From Vitellaria paradoxa (lineage: Eukaryota > Streptophyta > Magnoliopsida > Ericales > Sapotaceae), in contig CM034241.1 of the NCBI GenBank assembly GCA_019916065.1, positions 9,709,223-9,773,222 on the forward strand: a stretch of 64,000 nt of DNA. The letters run 5' to 3'. This document shows positions 1-11,200 of the stretch, one piece after another. The position numbers and the translations under genes were made by a program. The notes under the pieces are model-generated. The model worked only from the letters and a program-made list of their open reading frames with translations, was not told the DNA's origin and did no database searches. The first letter of the stretch is position 1. Every line of letters starts with the position of its first letter.

Positions 1-486
1 AGGAAAACCAAAGAATTCTGGTAAGGGTTACCATCAATGGGTACTAGAGCCACAGATGGCAGATGCTACCAAATCTGCAATTCAACAACAAAAGATGATG
101 AACTAATTGGTGAAGATGCAGAAGAGGTTTGAAGATAAATTTGAGGCATAAGATTAAAAAAAAAGCTGAGTTAAGTAACCATCTTGCTACATTCACCAGT
201 AATAGTGTGGGTAATCAAGTTTACCACGAGGAAAGTAATTTTCACAACTCCTGCGATTTGGATTAGAATCGTAGTAGTAATCAAGGATTCTAAGGGATCC
301 ATGCCAGATCCATTAAATTGGAATTCCCTAGTTTTACTGGGGACAATCTAGTAGAATGGGTCTACAAAGCCAATAAGTTCTTTACCCATTATGATGTGCA
401 AGAGTCTTAAAAGTTAATGATTGCATCATAATGGGTAAAGAACTTATTGGCTTTATAGAATAGAAAAGTGGGCAATGGGAATTCCA
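1..486 (+). mobile_element. Ty3/gypsy retrotransposon, 5' internal fragment (copy 1)
   Basis: The window opens in the last 36 bases of an LTR ending in CA. A primer-binding-like stretch (TGGGTACTAGAGCC, 38-51) follows, then the gag start at 56 (MADATKSAIQQQK). The segment is near-identical to 3018-3520 of the second copy. It has early stops, so it is dead. It also carries the fold-back and the first bases of the LINE found in copy 2, then loses similarity near 487. The rest of its LTR lies outside the window. Confidence 0.75.
366..454. repeat. 31-base perfect inverted repeat at a LINE 5' junction
   Basis: Bases 366-396 and 424-454 are exact reverse complements, separated by 27 bases. The right arm starts in CATCA, the last bases of the LINE target duplication. 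The same structure, with 26-base arms, occurs at 3396-3421 and 3449-3474. It looks like a reversed copy of target DNA made when the LINE inserted. Confidence 0.85.
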
Positions 487-541
487 CTTTGTTTAAACAA
501 CACACAAGACCCATCATTAAATTTTAAGGTCCAGAGATTCA

Positions 542-697
542 GGGTGCGTTTCGAGTCCCAAAAAAAACCAAAAAAAACCAATGGATGGGATTAATGTGAT
601 GTAAAAATGATAGGTGGCAAAATATGATTGGAGGAATTTGAAAACTTTTGAAGTTTTTTGAAATTTTTTAGTTTTTTTTGGAGCTTCAAACGAGGCC
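542..697. mobile_element. Tourist-like MITE, TSD TCA
   Basis: A 156 bp element starts GGGTGCGTTTCGAG and ends in the near reverse complement (CAAACGAGGCC). It is flanked by TCA at 539-541 and 698-700. The interior is A/T-rich and non-coding. Terminal sequence and 3-base duplication match the other MITEs here. Confidence 0.65.
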
Positions 698-1235
698 TCA
701 ATCAAAAGCAATTTCTTGAAAACTTCACAAGGGGTTTTTGGAGGATCTATTGTAGGATTGATTTAATAATATGATAAGTATATGGTTCAAAAAAAAAAAA
801 AAATAGAGATATGAAAATGCATACCTCATTTAACCTAAAATGTATTCTCTTTGGAATTAATGATCAGCAGAAATTAGACAAGGAATTTTGTATTACCCTT
901 TGCCCCAAATTGACCAACCAAAAGACCAACACAAAATATATCAAACTACTTTAAAAAAGAGAGACAAGCAATGCGAAGCCTCACAAATTTAGGACGGTTG
1001 AGGCATGTATATACAAATACACAAGAAGACTCACATAACAAACGGGAATGTTAGAACTGATATCAAGTCTAGCAACTATAATTTCAAAGCCCTTTGGTAG
1101 TTTTTCCTCATCTTTATTTGAATTTTAAAAAATTATATTCAACAATACAAAAAGATAAAAAAAATTATTAATAGACAAGTGATGAATCTAAATTATTAAA
1201 ATTGATCATATATATATATTTTTATCTCCTGAACC

Positions 1236-2270
1236 ATCAAATTAGTTGCTAGTGCATAACAATGCCACTACATTCATTGGCATAACTGAGGAAACAGTGG
1301 TGATTGGAATGCTCAAAATATTGACAGCCATTAATGAATGTTTAGGATCCTAAACACTATTTGACTTCAAATGACTAAGAATGTCCAAACTTGCATTTTG
1401 CTTTCAATCACGTTTAGACTCTTCCAACTATAGATCTAAATGCGACTTGATTCTAGTTAACCCATATTGTTGACTTTCAAATAATTCAAACTCCTAAATA
1501 AAATTCACTTTTAATACATTTGTATTAAGACAGAGAATATTATATTTGTACTTACATTTATTTGATCATGTATATAATCTTCATTGACTTTACTAGTGGC
1601 ATATGCAAGGGTTGACGGATTAAATGTAGAAACAAGAGCTTGGTGCACATGCTCTTTAAAAAGAATATATAACTTCTCATGAATAATCCTTCCAAAAATT
1701 GTAGTTTATATTGAGGATCAAGTATTAATAGATAATATAATACCATAACACTCCTACTCTTTATCAAAATTTTCTTTCTATCTTTTCCCCCCATGGTTTT
1801 TGTCACATTGTCTGAGTTTTGTGTCATTCCATGATAGGTAATTGTATCTTCCGCATGCTTCAAGAATGTAAATTTGCTGTTGGATACCGATACTCTAAAA
1901 TAAGAGTGCTAATATCATAAATGATTTAAAAAATCTTGATATTCTTTCAATCCTAACTCTTCTTCTAATGGACATGCCTTGAAATTTGTATCAATTAACT
2001 GCAATTAATAGATTGCATGGTAAAATAATAAAGTACATTTAAACACGAGATAAGTTGAGTTTCACCTCGTAAGCATATCTTATCGTATTTTCTTGCTACA
2101 TGTTAAAGACATTTGAGTAAAGCATTTGACAAATTTGATTTTCCTCTCTTTTGGACCTTTTAATATATCTAACACTTTCTTGGATATTATGTATAGCTTC
2201 ATTGATTACTTTCAATTTTACTTGTACAATTAAATTTAAGATGTGCGCACCATACATAAAAAAAATTACT
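1236..2270 (-). pseudogene. hAT-superfamily transposase remnant
   Basis: Conceptual minus-strand translation across frames gives blocks typical of plant hAT (BED/RNase H-like) transposases. One is a YGAHILNLIVQ block near 2230-2260. A second is a block containing LILDPQYKLQFLEG (1680-1735), close to the family VLDPRYKL motif. A third is a C-terminal dimerisation-like stretch (ILSIPITTVSS) near 1300-1340. Several frameshifts and stops separate the blocks. No terminal inverted repeats were found, so the element borders are unknown. Confidence 0.65.
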
Positions 2271-2339
2271 ATTATATACTAATATATTTTAAGAGAGCGC
2301 TTCAACATATCTACTAGTCCATCATTATGGGAAGCATTA

Positions 2340-2675
2340 TTCAATTTGAGGCTAAAATATTTTTTCATCTAAGGAGTAGTTCTAGTTTGGTGAAGTGGAA
2401 GGGCAAGATCATTACACAGGAATTAACAGAGAAATGGAGTGCCGTCAGATCATGTGTTGTGGAGGACAGATGGATGGTCCAAATAAAGCCACGAACCCTC
2501 TCAATCCAAATTGTCAATCGAAGGAGGAAACGAAGGTCCAGATGCATTCAGGTGTTCCAAGGTAATTAAGATGGAGCACACAGGAGGTAGTGGGTTGAAA
2601 AGGAATAAATGAGATAGCTGGTGTGTTGAAGGTTCTAGAAAAGGGTATAAGGTCAATCGCAAGGTAATTAAATAA
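2340..2675 (+). pseudogene. Possible Ty3/gypsy pol 3' end (chromodomain-like)
   Basis: The plus strand encodes a short stretch with LVKWKGK, then a tryptophan and VEDR, resembling the chromodomain at the end of chromovirus integrases. If correct, it is the 3' remnant of gypsy copy 1, and the LTR that follows would also serve as that copy's 3' LTR. Similarity is weak and short. The 80-residue open frame could be chance. Confidence 0.3.
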
Positions 2676-3053
2676 TGTGGTGGCTCACTATCCTTAGCAG
2701 AGATATGCAGAGTGCTTGGGCTTCATTTGGGCTCAGCTTATTTCTAGAGTTACAATTTAATCATCATTCGATCCTGATTTTCCCACGTTCAGCCTAATCA
2801 ATCATCAAGCACTAGTTAATAATTATTAAAGCCCAATACATGGGTTTGTTACATTGAAAGATCAAGTATAAATAGCTAGCAGTAGGGTTGAATCTCTTTA
2901 TGGAAATTTCTGTACTTGACTGCTTTATGCAGAGGAGGTTCACCACCCTCTAAGTGGTCTATCAATTTAATTCCAGTTCAGCTCTTCTCAATTCTTCTTG
3001 ATTCTTTCCATCACCTTAGGCAAACCAAAGAATTCTAGTAAGGGCTACCATTA
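2676..3053 (+). repeat. 5' LTR of the gypsy element
   Basis: It begins TGTGGTGGCTC and ends before a primer-binding-like TGGGTATTAGAGCC (3055-3068). TATAAATA at 2867-2874 is a credible promoter TATA box and recurs in the 3' LTR near 6016. The start is set by the AATAA duplication, because the 3' LTR lacks this part. Confidence 0.7.
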
Positions 3054-3072
3054 ATGGGTATTAGAGCCACAG

Positions 3073-4990
3073 ATGGCAGATGCTACCAAATCTGCAATTC
3101 AACAACAAAAGACGATTAACCAATTGGTGAAGATGCAGAAGAGGTTTGAAGATAAATTTGAGGCATAAGATTAAAAAAAAAAAAAAAAAGCTGAGTTAAG
3201 TAACCATCTTGCTACATTCACCAGTAATAGTGTGGGTAATCAAGTTCACCACGAGGAAAGTAATTCTCACAACTCCTGCGATTTGGATTAGAATCGTAGT
3301 AGTAATCAAGGATTCTAAGGGATCTATGCCAGATCCATTAAATTGGAATTCCCTAGTTTTACTTGGGACAATCTAGTAGAATGGGTCTACAAAGACAATC
3401 AGTTCTTTACCCATTATGATGTGCAAGAGTCTTAAAAGTTAATGATTACATCATAATGGGTAAAGAACTGATTGGCTTCCTAGAATAGGAAGGTAGGCAA
3501 CGGGAATTCCATCTCTCTTTGGTACTCAAATTAGCATCCTATGGGTCCCTTAATACCCAAATATGGTTGGACACTTGCTTATGATGTGGGCTTGCCTATA
3601 AGTGCCAAAGTATCATGTGTGGTTGGCCGTGAGCAATGGAGATGGCCCTTGAAAGCCCGTCAAATTATTTGGGAGCTCTGTGAGGTAATTCTTGAAAATC
3701 CGCCGAATTATCTGCCTAACCAAGCCATAGATGATGTTTTTATTTGGACGGTTTCAAAGACAAAATGCTACAATGCTGCGGCCACTTGGGAGGCAATCCG
3801 AGACCGAGGTTCTAATGTACAATGGCACAGTCTCTTATGGTTCCCTGGCCACATACCCCGGCATAGTTTTATATTATGGCTTGCTATTAAGGAGAGGCTT
3901 AATACAAAATATAAACTCATTGCATGGGGGATGAGTGTTGATCCTCTTTGTGTTTTATGTGGGCAATGTAATGAGAATTTAGATAACCTATTCTTCATCT
4001 GTCCACTTTCGGCTGAAGTAAGAATAACAATATTGCATAAATGTTTCATCTCAAAACCAACTCAGCCATGGAGGAATGAAGTTGCTTAGGCTATTGGAAA
4101 ATTTAGTGGAAAATCCTTGCATAAGAGAATATGCAAGCTTGCTTGGGTAGCCATGGTGTACCACATTTGGAAAGAGAAAAAATGTTAGAGTCTTCAATGG
4201 CCCCTCATCATCAGCTTCCGATGTTGCAAAGGCAATCACGTATGATGTAAAAGTTAGATGCTCCTTTTTTTTTTCTTTACCTAGGAACTCTAATGTAAAT
4301 ATTGACTTTTGCAATAGTTGGGAGTTTCCCTTTACTACTAGATAATCTTGTAAAGCGGGGGTATGCCCCCAAGATGATGTAAATACTTTTCCCTTTAATC
4401 CAAATTTTATATAATTACCAAAAAAAAAAAAAAAGTTAATGATTGCATCAATGCATATGGATGAAAAGGCATTGATCTGGTTTCAAGATCTGATAAATCC
4501 TGGGCAAATGACAAGATGAAAGGAGTTTACTAGAGCCTTGCAAATCAGATTTGGAGAAAACCACTAGGAGGATCCCATGGATCAATTAATTAGGTTGAAA
4601 TAAACATATTCGGTGGAAGATTTTAAGACCATATTTAAGACTATAACCAATTGGTAACGGGGGTTGAGTAAGGAGTATAAACTTTGTTTCTTTCTTACTG
4701 GACTTAGGGAAGAAATTAGGTATGCTGTGAAGATGTTTGGTCCTAAAGATCTCATTGTAGCTTTTGGATTGGCTTGACTTTAGGGAGATAATTTATCTGT
4801 GTCAAGGAAGTCCTTACCTAGGCCAAGTAATGTAAGCACTACAATTATACATAACAAAAACTGAATTCTTATAGGGCAGGCCAAGGTGATCCAATGGAAG
4901 GGGGTCTCTAATCCCACTTCTAAGCCTAATAGAATTTCTAAACCATAAGCTGCCTCAGTTGGTAAGCTTCTTGTGAAGAACTTAGTGCTG
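3073..4990 (+). pseudogene. Ty3/gypsy gag (broken)
   Basis: Starts MADATKSAIQQQK at 3073. After the nested LINE (3454-4430) it resumes with a retrotransposon gag-type stretch (MHMDEKALIWFQDL; KEFTRALQIRFG) from about 4451. In-frame stops occur every few dozen codons. This is the capsid protein of a Ty3/gypsy element, now non-functional. Confidence 0.7.
3454..4430 (+). mobile_element. 5'-truncated LINE (L1-type) nested in gypsy gag
   Basis: The open frame 3541-4089 (182 codons) carries the zinc-binding C-terminal domain of plant LINE reverse transcriptases: a FPGHIPRHSFILWLAIKERL block, then CVLCGQCNENLDNLFFICP (Cys-x2-Cys ... Cys). Downstream, frameshifted KLAWVAMVYHIWKEK matches the usual LINE tail. 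A poly(A) run ends at ~4430. A 20 bp target duplication flanks it (3434-3453 and 4431-4450, one mismatch). Only the last ~1 kb of the LINE is present. Confidence 0.85.
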
Positions 4991-4995
4991 AGGAA

Positions 4996-5640
4996 ATGGA
5001 AAATAGGCAGGCTAAGGGGTTATGTTTCCATTGTGACGAAAAATGGAATAGAAACTATGTTTGCAAAAGCCTCAAATTGTTTGTTCTTAAATCCTTATTC
5101 AATTTGGAAGCAGTCCAGTTGGAAGAAGGGGAGGAGGTTGTAGTGATGGATGAGTCCCAGCATGAGGTGCAACAAGGAGAAAATGAATATCAACAACCTG
5201 AAATTACATTGCATGCTATAATAGGTACTTTTCAACCCCAAACATTGAGACTGAAAGGATCAATACATGGTAAAATTCGGATTATTTTAGTTGACACTAG
5301 TAGTACTCACAATTTCCTTGATCACAAGATTGCTAATGTTTGTCATTTAAAGACCACGGAGGGTTTCTCTCTTGCCATGAGGGTAGCCAATAGTGAAAAA
5401 AATTGATAGTGTGGGTTTCTGTGAAAGGGTGCAAATTGTATTGCAGGGAAACAAATTTAAATTGGATTTCGTATTGTTGCCATTAGTGGGCTGTGAGATG
5501 GTGTTAGGGGTCCAGTGGTTAAGGACATTGGGTACTATTTCTTTTGATTTTAAGTATCTTAACATACAGTTTAATTTGGGACAGACATACATTTGCGTAA
5601 AAGGGTTAAAGAAGACAATCAGTGATATTGAAGAGGTTGA
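4996..5640 (+). pseudogene. Ty3/gypsy zinc knuckle and aspartic protease (frameshifted)
   Basis: The first frame (4996-5406) has a CCHC-type knuckle, CFHCDEKWNRNYVC, in which the histidine position is Asn. It continues to a protease-like ILVDTSSTHNF, where the usual D-S/T-G triad reads DTS. A frameshift near 5393 moves the rest (CEMVLGVQWLRTLG, a typical protease-RT linker) into the next frame, which ends at 5644. Loss of His and Gly at key positions adds to the evidence that it is dead. Confidence 0.75.
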
Positions 5641-5650
5641 TTAAAATCAG

Positions 5651-5861
5651 TTGGGGTCTAAGCCTACGAAAGGATATGTTCTTCATATAATAAAATTAAA
5701 TGTTCAAGAAGTGAGACAGGAGGAAAGATCTGAATTATTGTCCCAATTATTGGATAAGTATGCTGATGCATTTAAGGAGCCTAAGGGACTGCCACCTGTG
5801 ATGAACATAAAATTGTACTGCAAAGGGAAACTAACCCTATTTCAGTAAGGCCTCATAGATA
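5651..5861 (+). pseudogene. Ty3/gypsy reverse transcriptase N-terminus, cut off at the LTR
   Basis: The frame has LLSQLLDKYADAFKEPKGLP and then PISVRPHRY in another frame, the standard opening of gypsy RT. Immediately after, the sequence becomes LTR. The junction bases AGATATG (5857-5863) also occur in the 5' LTR at 2701-2707, pointing to a microhomology-guided deletion or template switch that removed most of pol. Confidence 0.75.
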
Positions 5862-6204
5862 TGGAGAGTGCTCGGGCTTCATTTGGGTTCAGCCCATTTC
5901 TAGAGTTACAATTTAATCATAATTCGGTCCTAATTTTCCCACGTTCAGCCCACTCAATCTCAAGCATTAGTCAGTAATTATTAAAGCCCATGGGTTTGTT
6001 ACGTTGAAAGACCAAGTATAAATAGCTTGCAGTGGGGTTGAATCTCTTTAGGGAAATTTTTTGTACTTAACTACTATATGCAGAGGAGGTTCACCAGCCT
6101 AAGTGGTTTATTAATTCAATTCCAGTTCAATTCTTCTCAAATTTTTTTTTATTCGTTCCATTCACCATGGGCAAACCAAAGAATTCCGGTAAGGGCCACC
6201 ATCA
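5862..6204 (+). repeat. 3' LTR of the gypsy element (5'-truncated)
   Basis: Homologous to 2706-3053, with many substitutions and a few small indels. It lacks the first 30 bases of the 5' LTR. It ends CCATCA, followed by AATAA. Confidence 0.8.
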
Positions 6205-6295
6205 AATAATGACACTGCATCTTAAACAATCCCAAGTCTTTGAGTTGCTAGCTAGGCATATATATATATATATATATAAGTGTGGAATATATTAA

Positions 6296-8191
6296 TTAAT
6301 CCTCAATCCAAGGGCTTGTCTTGGGAGTCGCCGCAGCCCTCCGGAGAGCCTTCCAAACAACACTATTGCACTTGAAACCAGACCCAAAAGCGAGTTGCCA
6401 AATCCTATCCCCATTCTTCACCCTCCCATTCGCCTCCAAGTAAGCCAACTCATACCAAACACTGCTGCTGGAAGTGTTGCCGAACCGTTCCAGAGTCCTC
6501 CTGGAAGCCTCCATGTAGTCCTCAGTGAGGGCCAAGTTGTTCGCAATCTCGTCGAGCACTCTGCTGCTCGTCGCCGTGATGCAGACGTGGTCGAAGGCGA
6601 GCTTGAAGTCGGGAATGTAAGGCTTGCTGGAGTCGGGGTTGTTCTTCTTCTTCTTCTTCTTGAAGAAGAGGAGTGAGGTGAAGAAATGGATCTGCTCGGA
6701 GATTGGAAGGACGAGAGGGCCGAGGGTTGTTACGTTGGCCTTGAGGGCGTGGCCTCCCACCTCGATCACGTCTTTGCTCACTGAGAGGCCGACTTTTCCC
6801 TCTCCGTCTTCCTCCATGTGGATGCTTTTGAAGCTTCTGTCGTCCACCCCTCTGTGCGTCCGAACGAGCTGCGTCCATATTATTTTGATTAGATTTTCTG
6901 TAAAAGTTTTTTGGTCTTTTATAACATAGTCTTATAGATTTTTCACAAAAAGATAAAATTTTAGCAGTAATTATAATTTATTCCCATATGATTTTGTTTA
7001 AAAATACATTTATCTCCTTCTGATTTAGAACTTAACATATTATCTTCGTATAATTTGAATTAAAGTATTAAATTAATAGACTTATTTAAATTTGATTATA
7101 TTTATATCTTACATGTCATAAATGCTTTATATGTCAAGTGTAAAGAAATTATTAAAAAAAAATAGTGGTAGATTTATTTACGAATTTTGTATTGAGTCTA
7201 TTTGAAAACGAAAAAAACCATAAAATGTATTGTTTATCAATTTTGTGAAGATATTTTATCTCTAATTAATTTTTATTCATGAGTTATAAATTCAATTAAA
7301 TCTAATAGATATTATTAAATTTTTACTTTAATCCAAATGACAAGTGATTTATGTATTGACTCTTAAATAAGAGGTTTGTTCGCTCTATATTTGATTATCC
7401 GTTATACACTTGATCATCGATTTGAATTCGCTTTAAATATGGTATAAAATATAGATACACAGAGCTCGTTTGGAGCTCCAACAAACTTCAAAAGTTCTCA
7501 AAAAACTTCAAAAGCTGACACGGTTTCAAGCGCCCAAAAATTTCAAAAGTCGTCAGAAGCCGCTGGAACAGATCAAAATAGTGCGTTCCAACGGATTTTG
7601 TCAGACTTTAAAAAGAAAGTGATCTGACATTTGTATAAAAAAGTACACAAAATTTCAAAAATTTTCAAAATCTTCCATCAAAATTTTGACACGTGTGCTT
7701 TTATATAATTTTAACAATTTTATATCAAATCAAACATAAATATTCAACAATCATTATACAATAATTTCAAAATTCACTTTTAGAAACTTTTGAAGTTTGT
7801 TGGAGTTCCAAACGAGCAGTGTACACTTGATAATTTTGCCACACTTTTTCAATCAATTTCAAAGGAAAAAAAAATAAACAAACAAACAAAAGCACCTAAT
7901 TTTATACATACATATGATATGTATGTTGTACTTTTATATATATATATATATATATGGGATATGTATGTTTTACTTTTTCAATTTAGAAAAGTAAATTCAA
8001 AGAAAAAGTAAAAAAAGAAGTATAATTTTATACATACATATATGTACGTAAAATATGTGTGAATTTGGTTTGTAAATAAACTTTAAAAATTTTTATAAAT
8101 CTCTGTTAATTTTTTATCACATTAACTTTTTTTTTTTTAACTATACGCATTACAAACTCTTAATTTATCTCAATTTATCTTACTCTAAACT

Positions 8192-8260
<69 letters not shown>

Positions 8261-11200
8261 ATGTATGTGATATTGTACCTGTTTGAGTTGGTACTTGGCT
8301 TTCCACCTATCGAGGAGGTTATTGGAGAGCAAAACGGCAGCTGCCCCCATTCGAAAGAAGCAATTAGGAAGGAGCATGTTCGGGTCCTTGCCACTGTACC
8401 AAGCATAACTCACAACTTCCGTGCTCACCACCAACGCATAGCAACCTCGATACACACTCAGCAGGTCTCTCGCCAAATCAACGGCTATGATACCAGCAGC
8501 GCATCCCATCCCTCCGAGGTTGAAGCTGTGCACGCTGTGCCCCAGCTTGTAGTGGTTTATCAACATCGCGGATAGCGACGGAGTGGTGTTCAGGATGCTG
8601 CAGTTCACGATTAGGATTCCGATGTCCTTGGGCCGGATTCCGGTGGCCGAGAGGACGTTGTCCACCGCCCCAAACATCACCATTGCCGCCTCTTCTCGGC
8701 CGTCTTTCAGGCTTACTTTGTAACCGGGACGGAATATTGTTCGGGGCAAGTAGGTCTCGTCTCCTATTCCGGAATTCTTGAGGACCCTCTGCTGGAATTC
8801 GATGGCTGCGTCGTCGAATTTTCCCGATTTTCTCGCCAAATCAATGTATTCTTCTTTTGAGATCTGGATATGTTCATCATATGTATAGTAGTTCAATTAA
8901 AGGTCTGGCTAACAAAGTACTATCACATCATTTGCAGAAAAGTTTAGTTTGATTAGGGATAAGGGAAGAAAAAAATTACTTTTTTTTTTTTTTTGGGTAT
9001 TTAACTATTAACTAATTATTAAAAAATTAATTTTTTTAAACACAAAAAAAAAATGTTACTAACTAACTTTTTATTAATTTAATATTTTTATCTTTCATGA
9101 TTAAAAAAAATTAAAATGTAAAAAATATATATTTATTCATTTCAAAAAAAAAAATTAAAAAGCCGGATAGCAAAACATTGAGTTTCGACTATTCTCCCCA
9201 AATAAAGCTTAAGGTAAATTACAAGTAGGCTATGTTTGACTGAGGGATTAGATGATGGGATATAAGTAATATCATGAGATAATATATGGGTTGGGTATAA
9301 AATGAGATTATTTTTTTATGTTAGATTATTTTTTTAGTGTTTGGTTAGTAGGATATAAAACGAAATAAAGGATGTGATTTAACATGTGATGTGACAGAAA
9401 ATAATTTTAAATCTTTAAATTTTGTTAGGAAACAAATCTCGAAGTGGGGCATAAGTAACACGACACTCCCATAGTATTGCTTATACTCATTTTTTTAGGT
9501 ATAAACAGTCCCATGGAACTAATAATCACCTCTTACTTTTTCTAACCAAATATGGTATTAGAATGGATCTCACAGTTATACACTCTAATTCTAAATTTTA
9601 ATCTCGGGAACCAACGTGGCCTTAGGTTTGATATTTTAGGTCCAGCTCGTTAGATATGTCTTACCTTTTGGGATTTGCATGTCTAAATTCATCACAGTTC
9701 GAATCGAAATATTAAAATGATGCATGTTTTTATACATATGTTGTGTGTTTATATATTATTTTATTTATATATATATATATTTTTTTTTATGCAAACTAGC
9801 GTTTTTATATCAAAATTTTAAAAGATATTTATTTTTTTTAATCTAAGACATAACAGCCTAGAAAACAGAGTGGATTTCAACAGGCTTGCTTGAGAACTAA
9901 ATCTAGGCCTGATGGGTAGAGCAAATATTCCAAGTTTGGGCCACTCCTTACCACCCCCTAATCGCAACCATCGCTAGTCAATGGACGAGCTCGGTCGGGC
10001 TCGGATAGGCCTCGAATTAATATGGTGGTATTTGGGTTATTTAGTCCTAAATTTAGTTCCAAGTTTGCTGACGTAAGTCCACTTATTTTTTTTTTAAATC
10101 AAATTATTTTTTAGATACAAAATAATTAATAGTTTGCAAAAATAAGTACTTTAGTATTAAAATATTTTTTTTTATAAATTTTGATGTAAAAACTCAAATT
10201 TTTAATAAAAAGTAAAAATAAAATAATAAATAAATACATACCATATTTGGTCCAATACCGTGCTCAATTTCAAACTAAACCGAAAAACTAATTGGGTTAG
10301 AAAATTCCCCCTTTCCCCCCCCCCCAAAAAGGGCAAGGTTGTAGTTTCTCAATTCCAATATTGACCCGAATAACTAATCAAGGTAAAAAAGAAACCTTCC
10401 CAAATTTAAAAAAAAAAAAAAAGAGAGAGAGAGAGATTGGATCAAGCCCATGTGTTGAATCCGAAATCTCGACCCGAATAACTAGTCAAGCTAAAAAAAA
10501 ATTCTTTAAACTGTTAGAAAAAAATAGGTTGGGCCGAACCAAGCAATTTGTTTGTATTCATCTCTAATCTCGATTGTCCAATCCGCAATTTGACGTTTAC
10601 GATCGTACAAATAAATAATGGAATTCAACCGTTGGGACTAGTTCTAGGAGTGGACAATTAAGGGAGTGCTTGATTTTCAAAATTAACAAAACTTTATCAA
10701 ATTCTGCTAATTTTTTATATTTTTTAATTAAATTTAATTATACATCACTTTTATATTAAATCTTTATATTTTTACTATACTTTTTAGTTAAATTTTTATC
10801 AATTAAACATCCCTGACAATTAATTAAACAAAAAAAAAGAAAAATACAGGAGGTTATTAACCAATGAAATGATAAAAATATTTTTCAATCAACATGACTT
10901 CTTTAAATTATATGCATCGAAGGGTAAAGCCCCCAAAAAAAAAAAAATTAATAAATTACAAAATAGTGCACTAGAATATAATAAATTAATGAAGATTGTT
11001 TATACCTTAAGTTCACTTGGTGGGCGGTAACAGGCGAAATCAAGTACGTAAGTAGACCTTGGCATCAAATCAAGAGAGACATACAGAATTAGGGCCAATA
11101 ATACAACGAGAAAGAGCGCATTTGTCAGGTCGAACAATTCTTCCCACTTTAATTTCGCTATCCCAGCACTGAAAATAAGGGTTAGAATCGGTACGATAAC

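Larger units (their letters stand above)
2676..6204 (+). mobile_element. Ty3/gypsy LTR retrotransposon with nested LINE, pol mostly deleted
   Basis: Two direct LTR copies (2676-3053 and 5862-6204) bound a defective gag-protease-RT region. AATAA precedes the 5' LTR (2671-2675) and follows the 3' LTR (6205-6209), consistent with a 5 bp target duplication. Domain order gag, zinc knuckle, protease, start of RT fits Ty3/gypsy. Most RT, RNase H, integrase and the first ~30 bases of the 3' LTR are missing. A 5'-truncated LINE sits in gag. Many stops make it non-autonomous. Confidence 0.8.
6869..8278 (-). other. KCS intron 2 (with MITE and AT repeats)
   Basis: Runs from GTACAA to an AG just before LVRTHRG. 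It contains a MITE (7462-7817), a partial Tourist-like MITE (8064-8195) and a long (AT)n tract (8196-8257). I see no gene inside. Confidence 0.75.

Noticed and set aside
2327..2569. 80-codon plus-strand frame as a stand-alone gene
   Set aside because: At best a retroelement fragment; no start context or homologue recognised.
6395..6929. Plus-strand and alternate minus frames over KCS exon 3
   Set aside because: Shadows of the GC-rich exon; the KCS frame explains the sequence.
8261..8575. Plus-strand open frame over KCS exon 2
   Set aside because: Antisense shadow of the conserved exon; no protein-like motif.
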